Of a stretch of 47,566 nucleotides of DNA, positions 32,073 to 41,475 are shown piece by piece. Under the pieces are notes generated by a model. The model saw nothing but the letters and a program-made list of their open reading frames with translations. It did not search any database and had not been told where the DNA came from. The DNA comes from Clostridia bacterium (GTDB taxonomy: Bacteria > Bacillota > Clostridia > Oscillospirales > Acutalibacteraceae): positions 1-47,566 of the forward strand of contig JAFUNA010000034.1 in NCBI GenBank assembly GCA_017473165.1. Direction: 5' to 3'. How positions within the stretch are numbered: the first letter of the stretch is position 1; each line of letters starts with the position of its first letter. A program made the translations under genes and the position numbers.

Positions 32073-34115
32073 TTAAATTAAATCTTCATAGTTGATTTTA
32101 TTGCCTTCAAATTTGTTGACATCAAGCTCTTTATCGCCGATAAACGCTTTTTTAACCTGCTTGATTCCCTTGACAAACTCCGTTTTTCCGGGGCAGAAGG
32201 GATAAAGTCCGAGCACACCGAAAATGTACCAGATAGCGGTTGTGCCGTTATCCTCGTCGCCGGGGAAGCCGTCATCCTGCCATGAAAAAGCCTCTTCGCA
32301 AAGACGTTTTACCCAATACTGCGTTTTTTCAACGTCACCCAATGCGGAATAAATGTAGGGAATATGGAAGCTGGGCTGGTTTGAAATTGCACACTGACCG
32401 AAGTCGATTGCCGCCATTTCGGTCATCTCGTGGATTTCGCAGCCGTAGCCGACAACCTCATAATAGGGCGGAGTTGCGAAAAGCTCGTCAATTTTTGCAA
32501 TCAGACCGTCTTTGCCGCCGTAAAGCTCCGCAAGACCTTCAATGTCATGGGGCACGGCGAATGAATTCTGCCATGCACTGCCCTCGGTGTAATCCCTGCC
32601 CCATGCAAAGGGTGAAAAATCGGGTCTGAAGTTGCCTTTTTTGTCCTTTGCACGCATAAAGCCTGTTTCAGGGTCGAAAAGATTTTTGTAGTTGAGGGCT
32701 CTTTTTCTGTATTCTTTTTCAATGTCGGATTTTCCGAGAATTTTTGCGATTTCCGCAATGCACCAGTCGCCGTAAGCCGCATCAAGAGTGAGGTTTACGG
32801 TTTCTTTTTCCTCCTCATAGGGTACATAGCCGTATTTGCAGTAGCTTTCCGCACCGTTTCTGCCGAAATCCCTGTGACCCGAATTCTTGACGGAGTGCTT
32901 AATCATACCTTCAAGAGCGGTTTCAAGAAGGGGCTTGTCGATAAAGCCCTTTACCGCACCGTCGCAGATAACCGCATCAACAAGGGTGCTCGGCATACAT
33001 CCGCATTCGCCGATTGAAAGCCAGCGGGGCAGCCAGCCGCTTTCGGCGTATTCGTTTATGAATGCCGTGAGCATTTCACGGTATTCGTCTTTTGCAACAA
33101 GTGAGAAGAAGGAATAAACCGTGCGGTAGGTATCCCAGAAGCCGTTATCGGTATATCTTACACCCCTGCGGGTCAGACCGTCGTGGGGGCAGTAGTGGAT
33201 TGCGTTGCCGTTTTTATCGTATTCGTAGCATTTGTGGGGATAAAGAAATGCACGGTACATGCACGAATAAAATGTTTTGAAAAGATTTTTGTTTTTTGTT
33301 TCGATTTTAACTCTGGAAAGATAGCTTTCCCAAAGCTTTTCGCCTGCGGATTTAACATCCTCAAGAGTTTTGCCCGAAAGCTCTGTTTCGAGATTTAAAA
33401 GAGCCTGACTGAAGCTTATATATGACGATGCAAAGCTGATTTCTGTTGATTTATTTTTGAGACAGATGTGAATGCCTGCTTTTTTGCCTCTGCATCTTGT
33501 TCCGCTTCTGAATTTATCTCCGCTGCTGACAAGTGATTTGTCGGCATCAACGCTGTTTTCGGGGAATTTGAAAACAACGTAGTTTCTGAAATTAACCGCT
33601 TCGCCCCTCATGTGCATATCCGTTACAGCATAGAGAATATTTTTCTTTTTGTCGAAACGGTAGGAATAATTGCCTTTAACGGGCAGAACGGAAAAATAAT
33701 TGTCAATATCCTCGTCAAATTCAACTCTTACAACCGCACCTCTTTCCGTGGGAGCAAGCTCAAGGTCGGCTCTTGAACGAAGAAAACGGGTTTTGAGATA
33801 GAATGGTTTGAGAATCGCCTCCTCGGGTCTGTAGCCCGACCAGCGGTTTTCGTTTGTTGCACCCATTTTTTTGTTCTGGGGCATGAAAACAAACGCACCG
33901 TAGTCGGCAATCCATGGCGAGGGCTGGTGAGTGAGTCTGATGCCTTCAAGGCTGCGGCTGTCGGGGTGATAATACCATCTTGTGTCGTGCTCTGTCTGGG
34001 GTGCAAAGGCAGTCATGCCGAAGGGCAGCTGCACAAGTGGCAGGGTGTTGCCGTTTGAATAAGCATGGGTGGATTTGCTTCCCTGCTTTATGTTGACATA
34101 ATCGCAGTATTTCAT
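32073..34115 (-). CDS. GH92 alpha-mannosidase
   Basis: This 680-aa protein has the two-domain GH92 fold: an N-terminal beta-sandwich (LVQLPFGMTAFAPQTEHDTRWYYHPDS, IRLTHQPSPWIADYG) and a C-terminal (alpha/alpha) barrel with NGFWDTYRTVYSF, LPRWLSIGEC, SAWQNSFAVPHDIEGL, AISNQPSFHIPYIY and PGDEDNGTTAIWYIFGVLG, which include the family's acidic residues. GH92 enzymes are Ca2+-dependent exo-alpha-mannosidases acting on N-glycans or fungal mannan. No signal peptide is seen, so it probably acts in the cytoplasm on imported oligosaccharides. The ribosome site CAGGAG lies in the last codons of the upstream gene. Confidence 0.93.
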   Translation of the reverse strand: MKYCDYVNIKQGSKSTHAYSNGNTLPLVQLPFGMTAFAPQTEHDTRWYYHPDSRSLEGIRLTHQPSPWIADYGAFVFMPQNKKMGATNENRWSGYRPEEAILKPFYLKTRFLRSRADLELAPTERGAVVRVEFDEDIDNYFSVLPVKGNYSYRFDKKKNILYAVTDMHMRGEAVNFRNYVVFKFPENSVDADKSLVSSGDKFRSGTRCRGKKAGIHICLKNKSTEISFASSYISFSQALLNLETELSGKTLEDVKSAGEKLWESYLSRVKIETKNKNLFKTFYSCMYRAFLYPHKCYEYDKNGNAIHYCPHDGLTRRGVRYTDNGFWDTYRTVYSFFSLVAKDEYREMLTAFINEYAESGWLPRWLSIGECGCMPSTLVDAVICDGAVKGFIDKPLLETALEGMIKHSVKNSGHRDFGRNGAESYCKYGYVPYEEEKETVNLTLDAAYGDWCIAEIAKILGKSDIEKEYRKRALNYKNLFDPETGFMRAKDKKGNFRPDFSPFAWGRDYTEGSAWQNSFAVPHDIEGLAELYGGKDGLIAKIDELFATPPYYEVVGYGCEIHEMTEMAAIDFGQCAISNQPSFHIPYIYSALGDVEKTQYWVKRLCEEAFSWQDDGFPGDEDNGTTAIWYIFGVLGLYPFCPGKTEFVKGIKQVKKAFIGDKELDVNKFEGNKINYEDLI

Positions 34116-34117
34116 TG

Positions 34118-35185
34118 TTATTTCTCCTGTAACAGATTTATTAGATTTTCAACGCCGTAACAGCGGCTTTTTTTGAGTTGGGTTTCAAGATAATCCATGT
34201 TCAGTGCGGAATGCTCAACCTCTTTTGAATACCTCTGCATGACCTTTATCCGCTCTGGTTTTTCGTTTTCAACGCACAAAATCAGCCTGCGAATCACAAG
34301 AAACGAAACAACCGCAAATTTTGCTTTTGTTATGAGATTCTTGTCGAAAACGGCAAGCATGAAATATCGGAAAACGAAATATACCATGAGATTTTCGAAT
34401 TCATTTTCCGTTCCGTGCGGTTTGTTGAAGCTGTCATTCAAAAAAGCGTTTTCAAGAGCCGATTTCCATTGCATATCAAGCATTTCAAGGCTTGAAAAAT
34501 CCTTGAGCAGCTTTGAATTCAGCCTGTTTGCACGGCTTTGACCGAATTCGGAAAATTCAACCGAAAGAAAATCTTTTTTCAGTATTTTACGCACGGAATC
34601 GCAGTCGTTTCTGCGGACAAAAGGTGAAATTTCATTGCACAGCAAAAGAAATACCGAAATTCTTTTTTCTATGGAAAAATTTCTGTTTTGCAGAACATCA
34701 ATCGATGTTTTTCTTGCTTCAAGCAGAGTAAAATATAAATTCGGGTCGATTGAAGTGGGCTCGGGAAAACCGTCGGATTCTTCCGTTGAAAACTCAATTT
34801 TTTTATCCTGCAAAATCAGTCTTGCCGCTTCGGGGCAGGAGAGTGAAATTCCAGTTTCAATCCTTGCACCGAAATATGTTATGTGCCTCGGAAAAAGACG
34901 GCAGGTTTTGCAAAGAGAATCCTTTCCGATTTCAATATACATTTCGCAAAGACCGTTGTCAAGCAAAAACGGACATCTTCCCTTTATCGGGGTGAAAATG
35001 CTGTCGCCGTCGGAGTCAACGGCTATGCGGCTGCGGAGAGTCTGAACGTAGCTGCCTTCAAGCTCCGAATATTTTTTCAGGCTTTCACCGTCAACAACAA
35101 CCTCCCAGCCTGCGCAGCAGGTGTCGGGGCATTTGTCGGCGATGCAGCGGAATTCTTTAAAGTAGTCGGGAAAAGTATTTTTCAT
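34118..35185 (-). CDS. FliB-like protein (flagellin lysine N-methylase family)
   Basis: This 355-aa protein has the family signature near its start: C14....C19...C23C24-AGW, then RCPFLLDNGLCEMYIEIGKDSLCKTCRLFPRH and SLSCPEAARLIL. These cysteines suggest a metal or Fe-S site. FliB methylates lysines of flagellin in enterics, but many clostridial relatives occur without flagella and their targets are unknown. No flagellar gene is in the window, and the neighbours are GH92 and a deacetylase. ATG 35185 has no clear ribosome site and lies only about 5 bases after the T-run of the upstream gene's terminator, so expression may depend on read-through. Confidence 0.82.
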   Translation of the reverse strand: MKNTFPDYFKEFRCIADKCPDTCCAGWEVVVDGESLKKYSELEGSYVQTLRSRIAVDSDGDSIFTPIKGRCPFLLDNGLCEMYIEIGKDSLCKTCRLFPRHITYFGARIETGISLSCPEAARLILQDKKIEFSTEESDGFPEPTSIDPNLYFTLLEARKTSIDVLQNRNFSIEKRISVFLLLCNEISPFVRRNDCDSVRKILKKDFLSVEFSEFGQSRANRLNSKLLKDFSSLEMLDMQWKSALENAFLNDSFNKPHGTENEFENLMVYFVFRYFMLAVFDKNLITKAKFAVVSFLVIRRLILCVENEKPERIKVMQRYSKEVEHSALNMDYLETQLKKSRCYGVENLINLLQEK

Positions 35186-35190
35186 AATTT

Positions 35191-35226
35191 CAAAAAAACA
35201 GAGCTGCCGCGGAATGCAACAGCTCT
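35191..35226 (-). terminator. terminator of the PASTA pseudokinase gene
   Basis: AGAGCTG/CAGCTCT stem (35200-35206 with 35220-35226) and a T7 run on the minus strand (35198-35192), directly in front of the FliB-like gene. Confidence 0.82.
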
Positions 35227-35233
35227 TGTGTGA

Positions 35234-36955
35234 TTATTCTTCAATAATATAGGAATTCTCGTCTTCTTCGCTTTCGGGCTCAATAATTTCGCCGAATTCG
35301 TTGGTTACAACCTCGGTTTCGGGAACGTAAACCTGAAGCGAAACAAGAGTGCCTCTGTCATAGGTTTTGTCTGCGGCGGGAGCCATTCCGATAACCTGAT
35401 TATCGGGATATGAACCGTCGGAGATTTCGATTTTCTTAACCGAGAAGCCAAGCTCCTCAAGGCGGGCTTTTGCTTCTTCAAAGTCTGTTCCCACAACGTT
35501 GGGCAGGGGAATAACCTCTTTGCCCTTGCTGACGTAGAGCTTGATTACCGTTCCGGGGGCAACCATTGTGTCGGCTGCGGGCGACTGGTTGAAAATGTAG
35601 CCGCTTTCAATATCTTCACGGTATTCGTAAACGGGCTCGAAATCGAAATTCTTATCAAAAACAGGGTTTGACGAGGTAACAATATAGCTTCCGTTAATGA
35701 AGTTGGGCACGGGGATAAGAGCTTCTGTTGTCTGTGCAATGGGGTCAACGGCTGTTGTTTTTTCTTTGCCGATTGAAATTCTGTCACGCAGAACCGTGAG
35801 CGAGAGTGCACCGAAAATCACGATGCCTGCAACAAGGATGATGAGGGCGGTTGTGATTATAACGGAAGAGTTGCTTTTTTTCTTTTTGGCGGGCTTTGAG
35901 GGCTGACGGGGAGCAGCGGGCTTTTGGGGCTCTGAATGCGGGGCTTGTGCCGCTGCGGAGGGACGCTGATACTGACCGCTGACCGCTGTTGCGACGGGTG
36001 ATGCCGAAAGCTCCGCACGAAGCTGCTCAACGGTTCTTGTTCTGTCCTCGGGAAGAATCTGCAGGGCGTTTATAAGACCGTTTATAACGTATGCAGGCAG
36101 CTGCTCCGCAAACTTGCCGGGCACCATAAGCCTGTCGTTTGTCATTCTTTCTTTTGCCGAAATGGGGTCGCTGCCGATAAGAGTTCTGTAAAGAACCGCA
36201 CCGAAGGAGTAAATATCGGTCCATGTGCCCTGACTTCCGTCAAAGCCGTACTGCTCAATGGCTGCGTAGCCGTCGAAAAGCTGGCTGTTGAGGTCGCTTC
36301 TTGCACTTCTTGCAGAGCCGATGCAGAAGCCCGTTATCTTGATTTTTCCGTCCGTGCTGATTATAAGCGTGGAGGGTGAAATTCCTCTGTGGATAATGCC
36401 CGAGGAATGGAGCGTGCCGAGGGTTGAGAGAATAGGCATGAGCAGCTGCCTTGCCTTTTCCCAGGGGATGTAGCCCGTCTTGCTGCGAAGCAGGAAATCA
36501 CGCAGTGTTATGCCCTCAAAATGCTCATAGATTGCATAGGATGTGCCGTAGTCCTCAACAACGTTTGTGACGCTGATGAGAGCCGAAAGACCCTTGAGCC
36601 TTGCAAGCTTTGTCCAAAGCTCCTCAAAGCTCTGGCGGAGCTCCGCATAGACGCTTTCGCTGCCGAGCATAACCTGAAGATTGAGGTTTGACGAGGTTCT
36701 TGTTGTGAAGGAATCGGGAATGAATTCTCTGATTTTAACAGCTTTTTTTTCTGTTAAATCCCAGCCGATGTAGGTTGCACCCTCGCCGTTATATTCGAGC
36801 ATTTTGCCCACAAGATAGCGGTTTGCGATGACCGTTCTGACAGGGAGATAGGGCGGAATCTGAACCGAGTCCGCATGATAGCCGCAATGGGGGCATTGCT
36901 TTGCATCGCCTATCTCCCTCATGCAGCTCATACATAAATTATCGGAACTTATCAT
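35234..36955 (-). CDS. zinc-ribbon PASTA pseudokinase
   Basis: ATG 36955 follows AAGGAGTACCG; the longer frame from 37078 crosses the promoter. The 573-aa protein has an N-terminal zinc ribbon (CMSC...CPHC, residues 8-24), a Ser/Thr-kinase fold (about 42-318), a Pro/Lys-rich linker, one membrane helix (364-387) and two extracytoplasmic PASTA domains (about 415-550), which in this family bind peptidoglycan or its precursors. The kinase keeps the P-loop and Lys74 (AVK). However, the catalytic loop reads HRG instead of HRD (Gly191), and the DFG metal site reads GFC (Gly209), so phosphotransfer is unlikely. It is probably a scaffold or ligand-controlled regulator of wall or division functions. 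Confidence 0.9.
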   Translation of the reverse strand: MISSDNLCMSCMREIGDAKQCPHCGYHADSVQIPPYLPVRTVIANRYLVGKMLEYNGEGATYIGWDLTEKKAVKIREFIPDSFTTRTSSNLNLQVMLGSESVYAELRQSFEELWTKLARLKGLSALISVTNVVEDYGTSYAIYEHFEGITLRDFLLRSKTGYIPWEKARQLLMPILSTLGTLHSSGIIHRGISPSTLIISTDGKIKITGFCIGSARSARSDLNSQLFDGYAAIEQYGFDGSQGTWTDIYSFGAVLYRTLIGSDPISAKERMTNDRLMVPGKFAEQLPAYVINGLINALQILPEDRTRTVEQLRAELSASPVATAVSGQYQRPSAAAQAPHSEPQKPAAPRQPSKPAKKKKSNSSVIITTALIILVAGIVIFGALSLTVLRDRISIGKEKTTAVDPIAQTTEALIPVPNFINGSYIVTSSNPVFDKNFDFEPVYEYREDIESGYIFNQSPAADTMVAPGTVIKLYVSKGKEVIPLPNVVGTDFEEAKARLEELGFSVKKIEISDGSYPDNQVIGMAPAADKTYDRGTLVSLQVYVPETEVVTNEFGEIIEPESEEDENSYIIEE

Positions 36956-37015
36956 TTTTCGGTACTCCTTACCAAAATGATTTTTGCAGTTATTTTTCAA
37001 GAATAAACCATGATA

Positions 37016-37044
37016 ATAATAGCAAATCATGCAGAATTTGTCAA
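37016..37044 (-). promoter_or_regulatory. sigmaA-type promoter of the pseudokinase gene
   Basis: On the minus strand: TTGACA (37044-37039), 17-bp spacer, TATTAT (37021-37016). Confidence 0.85.
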
Positions 37045-37118
37045 CGAAGGTGACATAATTGTAACTTCTTTTAGTCATTTTGTTAAATAATTGTAATCAT
37101 AATTCGGCACATATACTC

Positions 37119-37147
37119 TTGAAAATACGGGATATACTTGTTATAAT
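37119..37147 (+). promoter_or_regulatory. sigmaA-type promoter of the glycogen operon
   Basis: TTGAAA (37119-37124), 17-bp spacer, TATAAT (37142-37147), divergent from the pseudokinase promoter. Confidence 0.85.
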
Positions 37148-37178
37148 AAAACTAATAGTACAATGGAGAGAGTATTGT

Positions 37179-39047
37179 ATGCCTAAAGAAGAAATAAAGG
37201 TGCCCCTTTATTTGTTTCATCAGGGAACAAACGCAAAGGCATATGAATTTCTCGGTGCACATCCTTCGGAAAACGGTGTCTGCTTCAGAGTTTGGGCACC
37301 CAACGCACAGTGGATAGGCGTTGCGGGCGATTTCAACGGCTGGCAGGCAGAGCGTGCTCCGATGAAAAAAATCAGCATCGGTGTATGGGAATGCACCGTT
37401 GAGAATGTGCGGAAATTCGATGCTTACAAATTCGTTATCAGAACTCCCGACGGACGTATTATTTATAAAAGCGACCCTTATGCCTTCCACACACAGACAA
37501 GACCCGAAAATGCATCAAAATATTACGGCGAGCTTGATTTTGAGTGGACGGACAAGGCTTGGCTTGATAAAAGAAAAAAGACAGACGTTTACGCTTCTCC
37601 CGTTAATATTTATGAAGTCCATGCAGGCTCGTGGCAGCTTTATGATAACGGAAATCCGCTGCCCTACAGAGAGCTTGCAGACAGGCTTGTTCCTTATGTT
37701 AAAGAAATGGGCTATACCCACATTGAACTGCTGCCCGTTACGGAGCATCCGTTTGACGGCTCATGGGGCTATCAGGTGACAGGCTATTTTGCACCGACCT
37801 CTCGCTTCGGCACGCCCGACGATTTTGCATATTTCGTTGACAAGGCACACAGCGAGGAAATCGGCGTGATTCTTGACTGGGTTCCCGCCCATTTTCCCAA
37901 GGATGCCTTCGGTCTTTATGAATTTGACGGAACTCCGTGCTATGAATATTCCGACTCCCGTAAGGCTGAACACTATGAATGGGGAACAAGAGCTTTCGAC
38001 TACGGCAGAACCGAGGTTCAGAGCTTCCTTGTTTCAAGTGCAATGTTCTGGATTGAAAAATACCATATCGACGGCTTAAGAGTTGATGCGGTTGCTTCGA
38101 TGCTCTATCTTGACTATTGCAGAACCGACGGCAACTGGATGCCCAACATCGAGGGTGGAAAGGAAAATCTTGAGGCGATTGCGTTTCTCAAAAAGCTTAA
38201 TGAAGCCGTTTTCAGAGATTACGGCGACATTCTTATGATTGCCGAAGAAAGCACCGCATGGCCCATGGTTTCAAAGCCCGCATTCACGGGCGGTCTGGGC
38301 TTCGGCTTCAAGTGGAACATGGGCTGGATGAACGATTGTCTTTATTATTTCTCACTTGACGGAATCTACAGAAAATATCACCATGACCGTCTGACATTCT
38401 CATTTTTTTATGCGTTTTCCGAAAACTTTGTTCTTCCGATTTCGCATGACGAGGTTGTTCACGGAAAATGCTCGCTGATTAACAAAATGCCCGGCACATA
38501 CGAAGAAAAGTTTGCGGGAGTACGCTCTTTTCTTGGCTATATGATGTCCCATCCGGGCAAAAAGCTTTTGTTTATGGGCAGCGAATTCGGTCAGTTTGAC
38601 GAGTGGAATTACAGGCAGGCACTTGACTGGATGCTTCTTGATTTCGAGGCACACAGACAGCTTAAAAATTATGTTGCGGCTTTGAACAGATTCTATTCGA
38701 AAAACGCTCCCTTCTGGGAGATTGACTGCAGCTGGGACGGATTCAACTGGATTGTCAGCGATGACAGGAATAACTCCGTTGTTGCATTTATCAGACGTGA
38801 CAAAAAAGCAAACGAAATCATTTCAGTCTGCAATTTTACTAACGTTACACGGAAAAAGTACAGAATAGGCGTTCCGAAAGACGGAGCCTACAGAGTTGTA
38901 TTCAGCTCCGCACTTCCCGAATACGGCGGAAGGGGCGAAAGCACCGTCGGCTCGGTTGAAGCAAAGAAAGAACCCATGCACGGATATGATTACAGTATCG
39001 AGCTTGATATTGAGGGCTTGAGCTGTATGTATATAGAAATACCTTGA
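37179..39047 (+). CDS. glgB: 1,4-alpha-glucan branching enzyme
   Basis: ATG 37179 follows GGAGAGAG; the upstream in-frame ATG 37080 lies before the promoter. GlgB (622 aa) makes alpha-1,6 branches in glycogen. Domains: N-terminal CBM48 (FLGAHPSENGVCFRVWAPNAQWIGVAGDFN), GH13 barrel with EVHAGSW, GYQVTGYFAPTSRFGTPDDF, the nucleophile Asp in DGLRVDAVASML, the acid Glu in MIAEEST and ISHDEVVHGK, then a C-terminal beta domain. First gene of the glg operon. Confidence 0.96.
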   Translation: MPKEEIKVPLYLFHQGTNAKAYEFLGAHPSENGVCFRVWAPNAQWIGVAGDFNGWQAERAPMKKISIGVWECTVENVRKFDAYKFVIRTPDGRIIYKSDPYAFHTQTRPENASKYYGELDFEWTDKAWLDKRKKTDVYASPVNIYEVHAGSWQLYDNGNPLPYRELADRLVPYVKEMGYTHIELLPVTEHPFDGSWGYQVTGYFAPTSRFGTPDDFAYFVDKAHSEEIGVILDWVPAHFPKDAFGLYEFDGTPCYEYSDSRKAEHYEWGTRAFDYGRTEVQSFLVSSAMFWIEKYHIDGLRVDAVASMLYLDYCRTDGNWMPNIEGGKENLEAIAFLKKLNEAVFRDYGDILMIAEESTAWPMVSKPAFTGGLGFGFKWNMGWMNDCLYYFSLDGIYRKYHHDRLTFSFFYAFSENFVLPISHDEVVHGKCSLINKMPGTYEEKFAGVRSFLGYMMSHPGKKLLFMGSEFGQFDEWNYRQALDWMLLDFEAHRQLKNYVAALNRFYSKNAPFWEIDCSWDGFNWIVSDDRNNSVVAFIRRDKKANEIISVCNFTNVTRKKYRIGVPKDGAYRVVFSSALPEYGGRGESTVGSVEAKKEPMHGYDYSIELDIEGLSCMYIEIP

Positions 39048-39132
39048 GAAAATTCACGATGTGATTTTCATAAATTGTTAACTTGGCGGGGTATTGAAAA
39101 ATACCCGATAAAATTTAAAGGAGGACTCCTCT
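39048..39132 (+). promoter_or_regulatory. intra-operon leader of glgC with two hairpins
   Basis: Two inverted repeats lie between glgB and glgC: GAAAA.TCAC/GTGA.TTTTC near 39048-39070, and GGGTATT-GAAA-AATACCC (39089-39106). The AAAGGAGGACTCCT ribosome site is itself partly self-complementary (AGGA/TCCT). These may tune expression of glgC against glgB; no separate promoter is convincing. Confidence 0.45.
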
Positions 39133-40347
39133 ATGGCAGTTAAACCCGAATGCATAGCGATGCTTCTTGCAGGCGGTCAGGGCAGCCGTCTGGGCATTCT
39201 GACAAAAAACATTGCAAAGCCTGCCGTGCCCTACGGCGGCAAATACCGCATCATTGACTTCCCTCTCTCAAACTGTGTTAACTCCGGCATCTATACCGTC
39301 GGTGTTCTGACGCAGTATCAGCCCTTGGAGCTCAACGATTACATCGGCAACGGACAGCCGTGGGATCTTGACCGCGCCAACGGCGGCGTACATATTCTTT
39401 CGCCCTATCAGCAGATTAAGGGCACGGAGTGGTATAAGGGTACCGCAAACGCAATCTATCAGAACATAAACTTTATTGAAAGATATGACCCCGAATATGT
39501 TCTTATTCTTTCGGGTGACCATATCTATAAGATGGATTATTCAAAGATGCTTGATTACCACAAGGAAAAGAACGCAGACTGCACAATTGCAATGCTTGAA
39601 GTTCCCTGGGAGGAGGCAAGCCGTTTCGGTCTTATGATTGTCAACGATGACGGCTCAATCAGCGAATTCGAAGAAAAACCCAAGAATCCCAGAAGCAACA
39701 AGGCTTCAATGGGTGTTTATATCTTCAACTGGAAGAAATTGAGAAAGTATCTCATCGAGGATGAGGCAAAGGAAGGCTCGGGCAACGATTTCGGTCACGA
39801 CGTTATCCCCGCAATGCACTCCGCAGGTGAGAGAATGTTTGCCTATCAGTTTGACGGCTACTGGAAAGACGTCGGAACAATCAGCAGCCTCTGGGATGCA
39901 AACCTTGACCTTCTCAATCCCAAGGTTGACCTTGACCTCACGGACGACAGCTGGAGAATTTATTCACGCTCGCCCGCAGCACCTCCCCACTATATCGGCG
40001 AAACCGCAAAGGTTGAAAATTCAATGATTACCGAAGGCTGCGAAATTAACGGCGACATCGATTTCTCCGTTCTTTTTGCAAACGTAACCGTTGAAGAGGG
40101 TGCAGAGGTAAGATATTCAATCGTCATGCCCGGCACGGTAATCAAAAAGGGTGCGGTTGTTCAGTATTCGATAGTTGCTGAAAATGCGGTTATCGAAGAA
40201 GGTGCGGTTGTCGGCGAAAAGCCCGAAAACATGGCAGACGTCAAGGAATGGGGCGTTTCGGTTATCGGCAACGGCGTAAAAATCGGCAAGGGTGCAAAGG
40301 TTGCTCCCAATGTTATGATTGACAGCGATGTAGGAGGTGCGGAATAA
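39133..40347 (+). CDS. glgC: glucose-1-phosphate adenylyltransferase, catalytic subunit
   Basis: GlgC makes ADP-glucose from ATP and glucose-1-phosphate. The 404-aa protein has the nucleotidyltransferase signature [32 protein letters not shown], the sugar-phosphate region (FEEKPKNP) and HIYKMDY, and a C-terminal left-handed beta-helix ([31 protein letters not shown]). The stop overlaps the glgD start by one base (TAATG), so the two are coupled. Confidence 0.97.
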   Translation: MAVKPECIAMLLAGGQGSRLGILTKNIAKPAVPYGGKYRIIDFPLSNCVNSGIYTVGVLTQYQPLELNDYIGNGQPWDLDRANGGVHILSPYQQIKGTEWYKGTANAIYQNINFIERYDPEYVLILSGDHIYKMDYSKMLDYHKEKNADCTIAMLEVPWEEASRFGLMIVNDDGSISEFEEKPKNPRSNKASMGVYIFNWKKLRKYLIEDEAKEGSGNDFGHDVIPAMHSAGERMFAYQFDGYWKDVGTISSLWDANLDLLNPKVDLDLTDDSWRIYSRSPAAPPHYIGETAKVENSMITEGCEINGDIDFSVLFANVTVEEGAEVRYSIVMPGTVIKKGAVVQYSIVAENAVIEEGAVVGEKPENMADVKEWGVSVIGNGVKIGKGAKVAPNVMIDSDVGGAE

Positions 40348-41459
40348 TGTCAGCAAAAAATGTTCTCGGCATTATCTTTTCTAATGCCTACGATGAAGCT
40401 CTTCCCGAGCTTACGGCTTTAAGAACAATGGGTTCGGTTCCCTTTGCGGGCCGTTATCGTCTTATAGATTTCCCTCTTTCAAATATGGTTAACTCGGGCA
40501 TCACCCAGGTTGGTGTTATCACCAAGAGCAACTACCGTTCGCTCATGGACCATATCGGAACGGGCAAGCCCTGGGACCTTTCAAGAAAAAGAGAGGGTAT
40601 GACAATTCTGCCTCCCTTTAACACATCCAAGGCGGGAATTAACACAGGCAGAGCAGATGCTCTTTACGGCAGCATCAGCTACATAAGCAATTCAAACAAG
40701 GAATATGTTCTTTTCACCGACTGCAATGTTGTATGCAGCATGAATTACGATAAATTCATCAAGGCACACATCGCAAAGGATGCGGATATCACAATCGCAT
40801 ATGCAAACGGTATTCCTTCAAAAATCGAGAACGGCACGGAGCTTTTCATGGATGCCGACGGCAGAGTAACGGGCACGGGTCTTGTTGACTGCTACAGCAG
40901 CTCTGTCAACTATTCGCTTAAGTCCATGATTATCAGAAGAACGCTTCTTGAACGCCTTCTTCATGAGGCACACAGTGCAAAAATTGACGATTTTGAAACA
41001 ATCGTTTCAAAGAATATCAAGCATCTGCGTATTTACGGCTATGAGCATACAGGCTTTGTAAGAGTTCTTGATTCGCTTCAGAGCTACTATGACGTAAGCC
41101 TTGAACTTCTCAAGCTCGAAAACAGAAAGCAGATTTTCACAGCCGACAGCCCCGTTTACACAAAGGTTCGTGACGAAGTTCCCGCAATCTACGGCATCGG
41201 CTCAAGCGTTAAAAACTCCCTTATCGCAGACGGCTGCCGCATTGACGGCGAGGTTGAAAACTCAATTCTCTTCAGAGGCGTAACCGTTGCGAAGGGCGCA
41301 AAAATCAAAAATTCAATCGTCATGCAGGGCACTTATATCGGCGAAAACTCAACCCTCGACTGCGTTATCATCGACAAGGCGGCTGTTCTTAAGCCCAACA
41401 AGATGCTTTGCGGCGATTCAAACTACCCTGTTTATATCGGAAAGGGTATTGTTATTTGA
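40347..41459 (+). CDS. glgD: GlgC-like regulatory subunit
   Basis: This 370-aa protein is homologous to GlgC throughout but lacks the GGxGxRL nucleotide loop (SNAYDEALPELTALR in its place), while keeping VPFAGRYRLIDFPLSNMVNSG and the C-terminal beta-helix (VKNSLIADGCRIDGEVENS). In Firmicutes GlgD pairs with GlgC and raises its activity and affinity. Coupled translation with glgC fits a heteromeric enzyme. Confidence 0.93.
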   Translation: MSAKNVLGIIFSNAYDEALPELTALRTMGSVPFAGRYRLIDFPLSNMVNSGITQVGVITKSNYRSLMDHIGTGKPWDLSRKREGMTILPPFNTSKAGINTGRADALYGSISYISNSNKEYVLFTDCNVVCSMNYDKFIKAHIAKDADITIAYANGIPSKIENGTELFMDADGRVTGTGLVDCYSSSVNYSLKSMIIRRTLLERLLHEAHSAKIDDFETIVSKNIKHLRIYGYEHTGFVRVLDSLQSYYDVSLELLKLENRKQIFTADSPVYTKVRDEVPAIYGIGSSVKNSLIADGCRIDGEVENSILFRGVTVAKGAKIKNSIVMQGTYIGENSTLDCVIIDKAAVLKPNKMLCGDSNYPVYIGKGIVI

Positions 41460-41475
41460 GAAAGAGTGAATTCAA

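Noticed and set aside
36956-37078. 41-codon N-terminal extension of the pseudokinase
   Set aside because: It would begin upstream of the -35 box at 37039-37044 and before the AAGGAG ribosome site that precedes ATG 36955.
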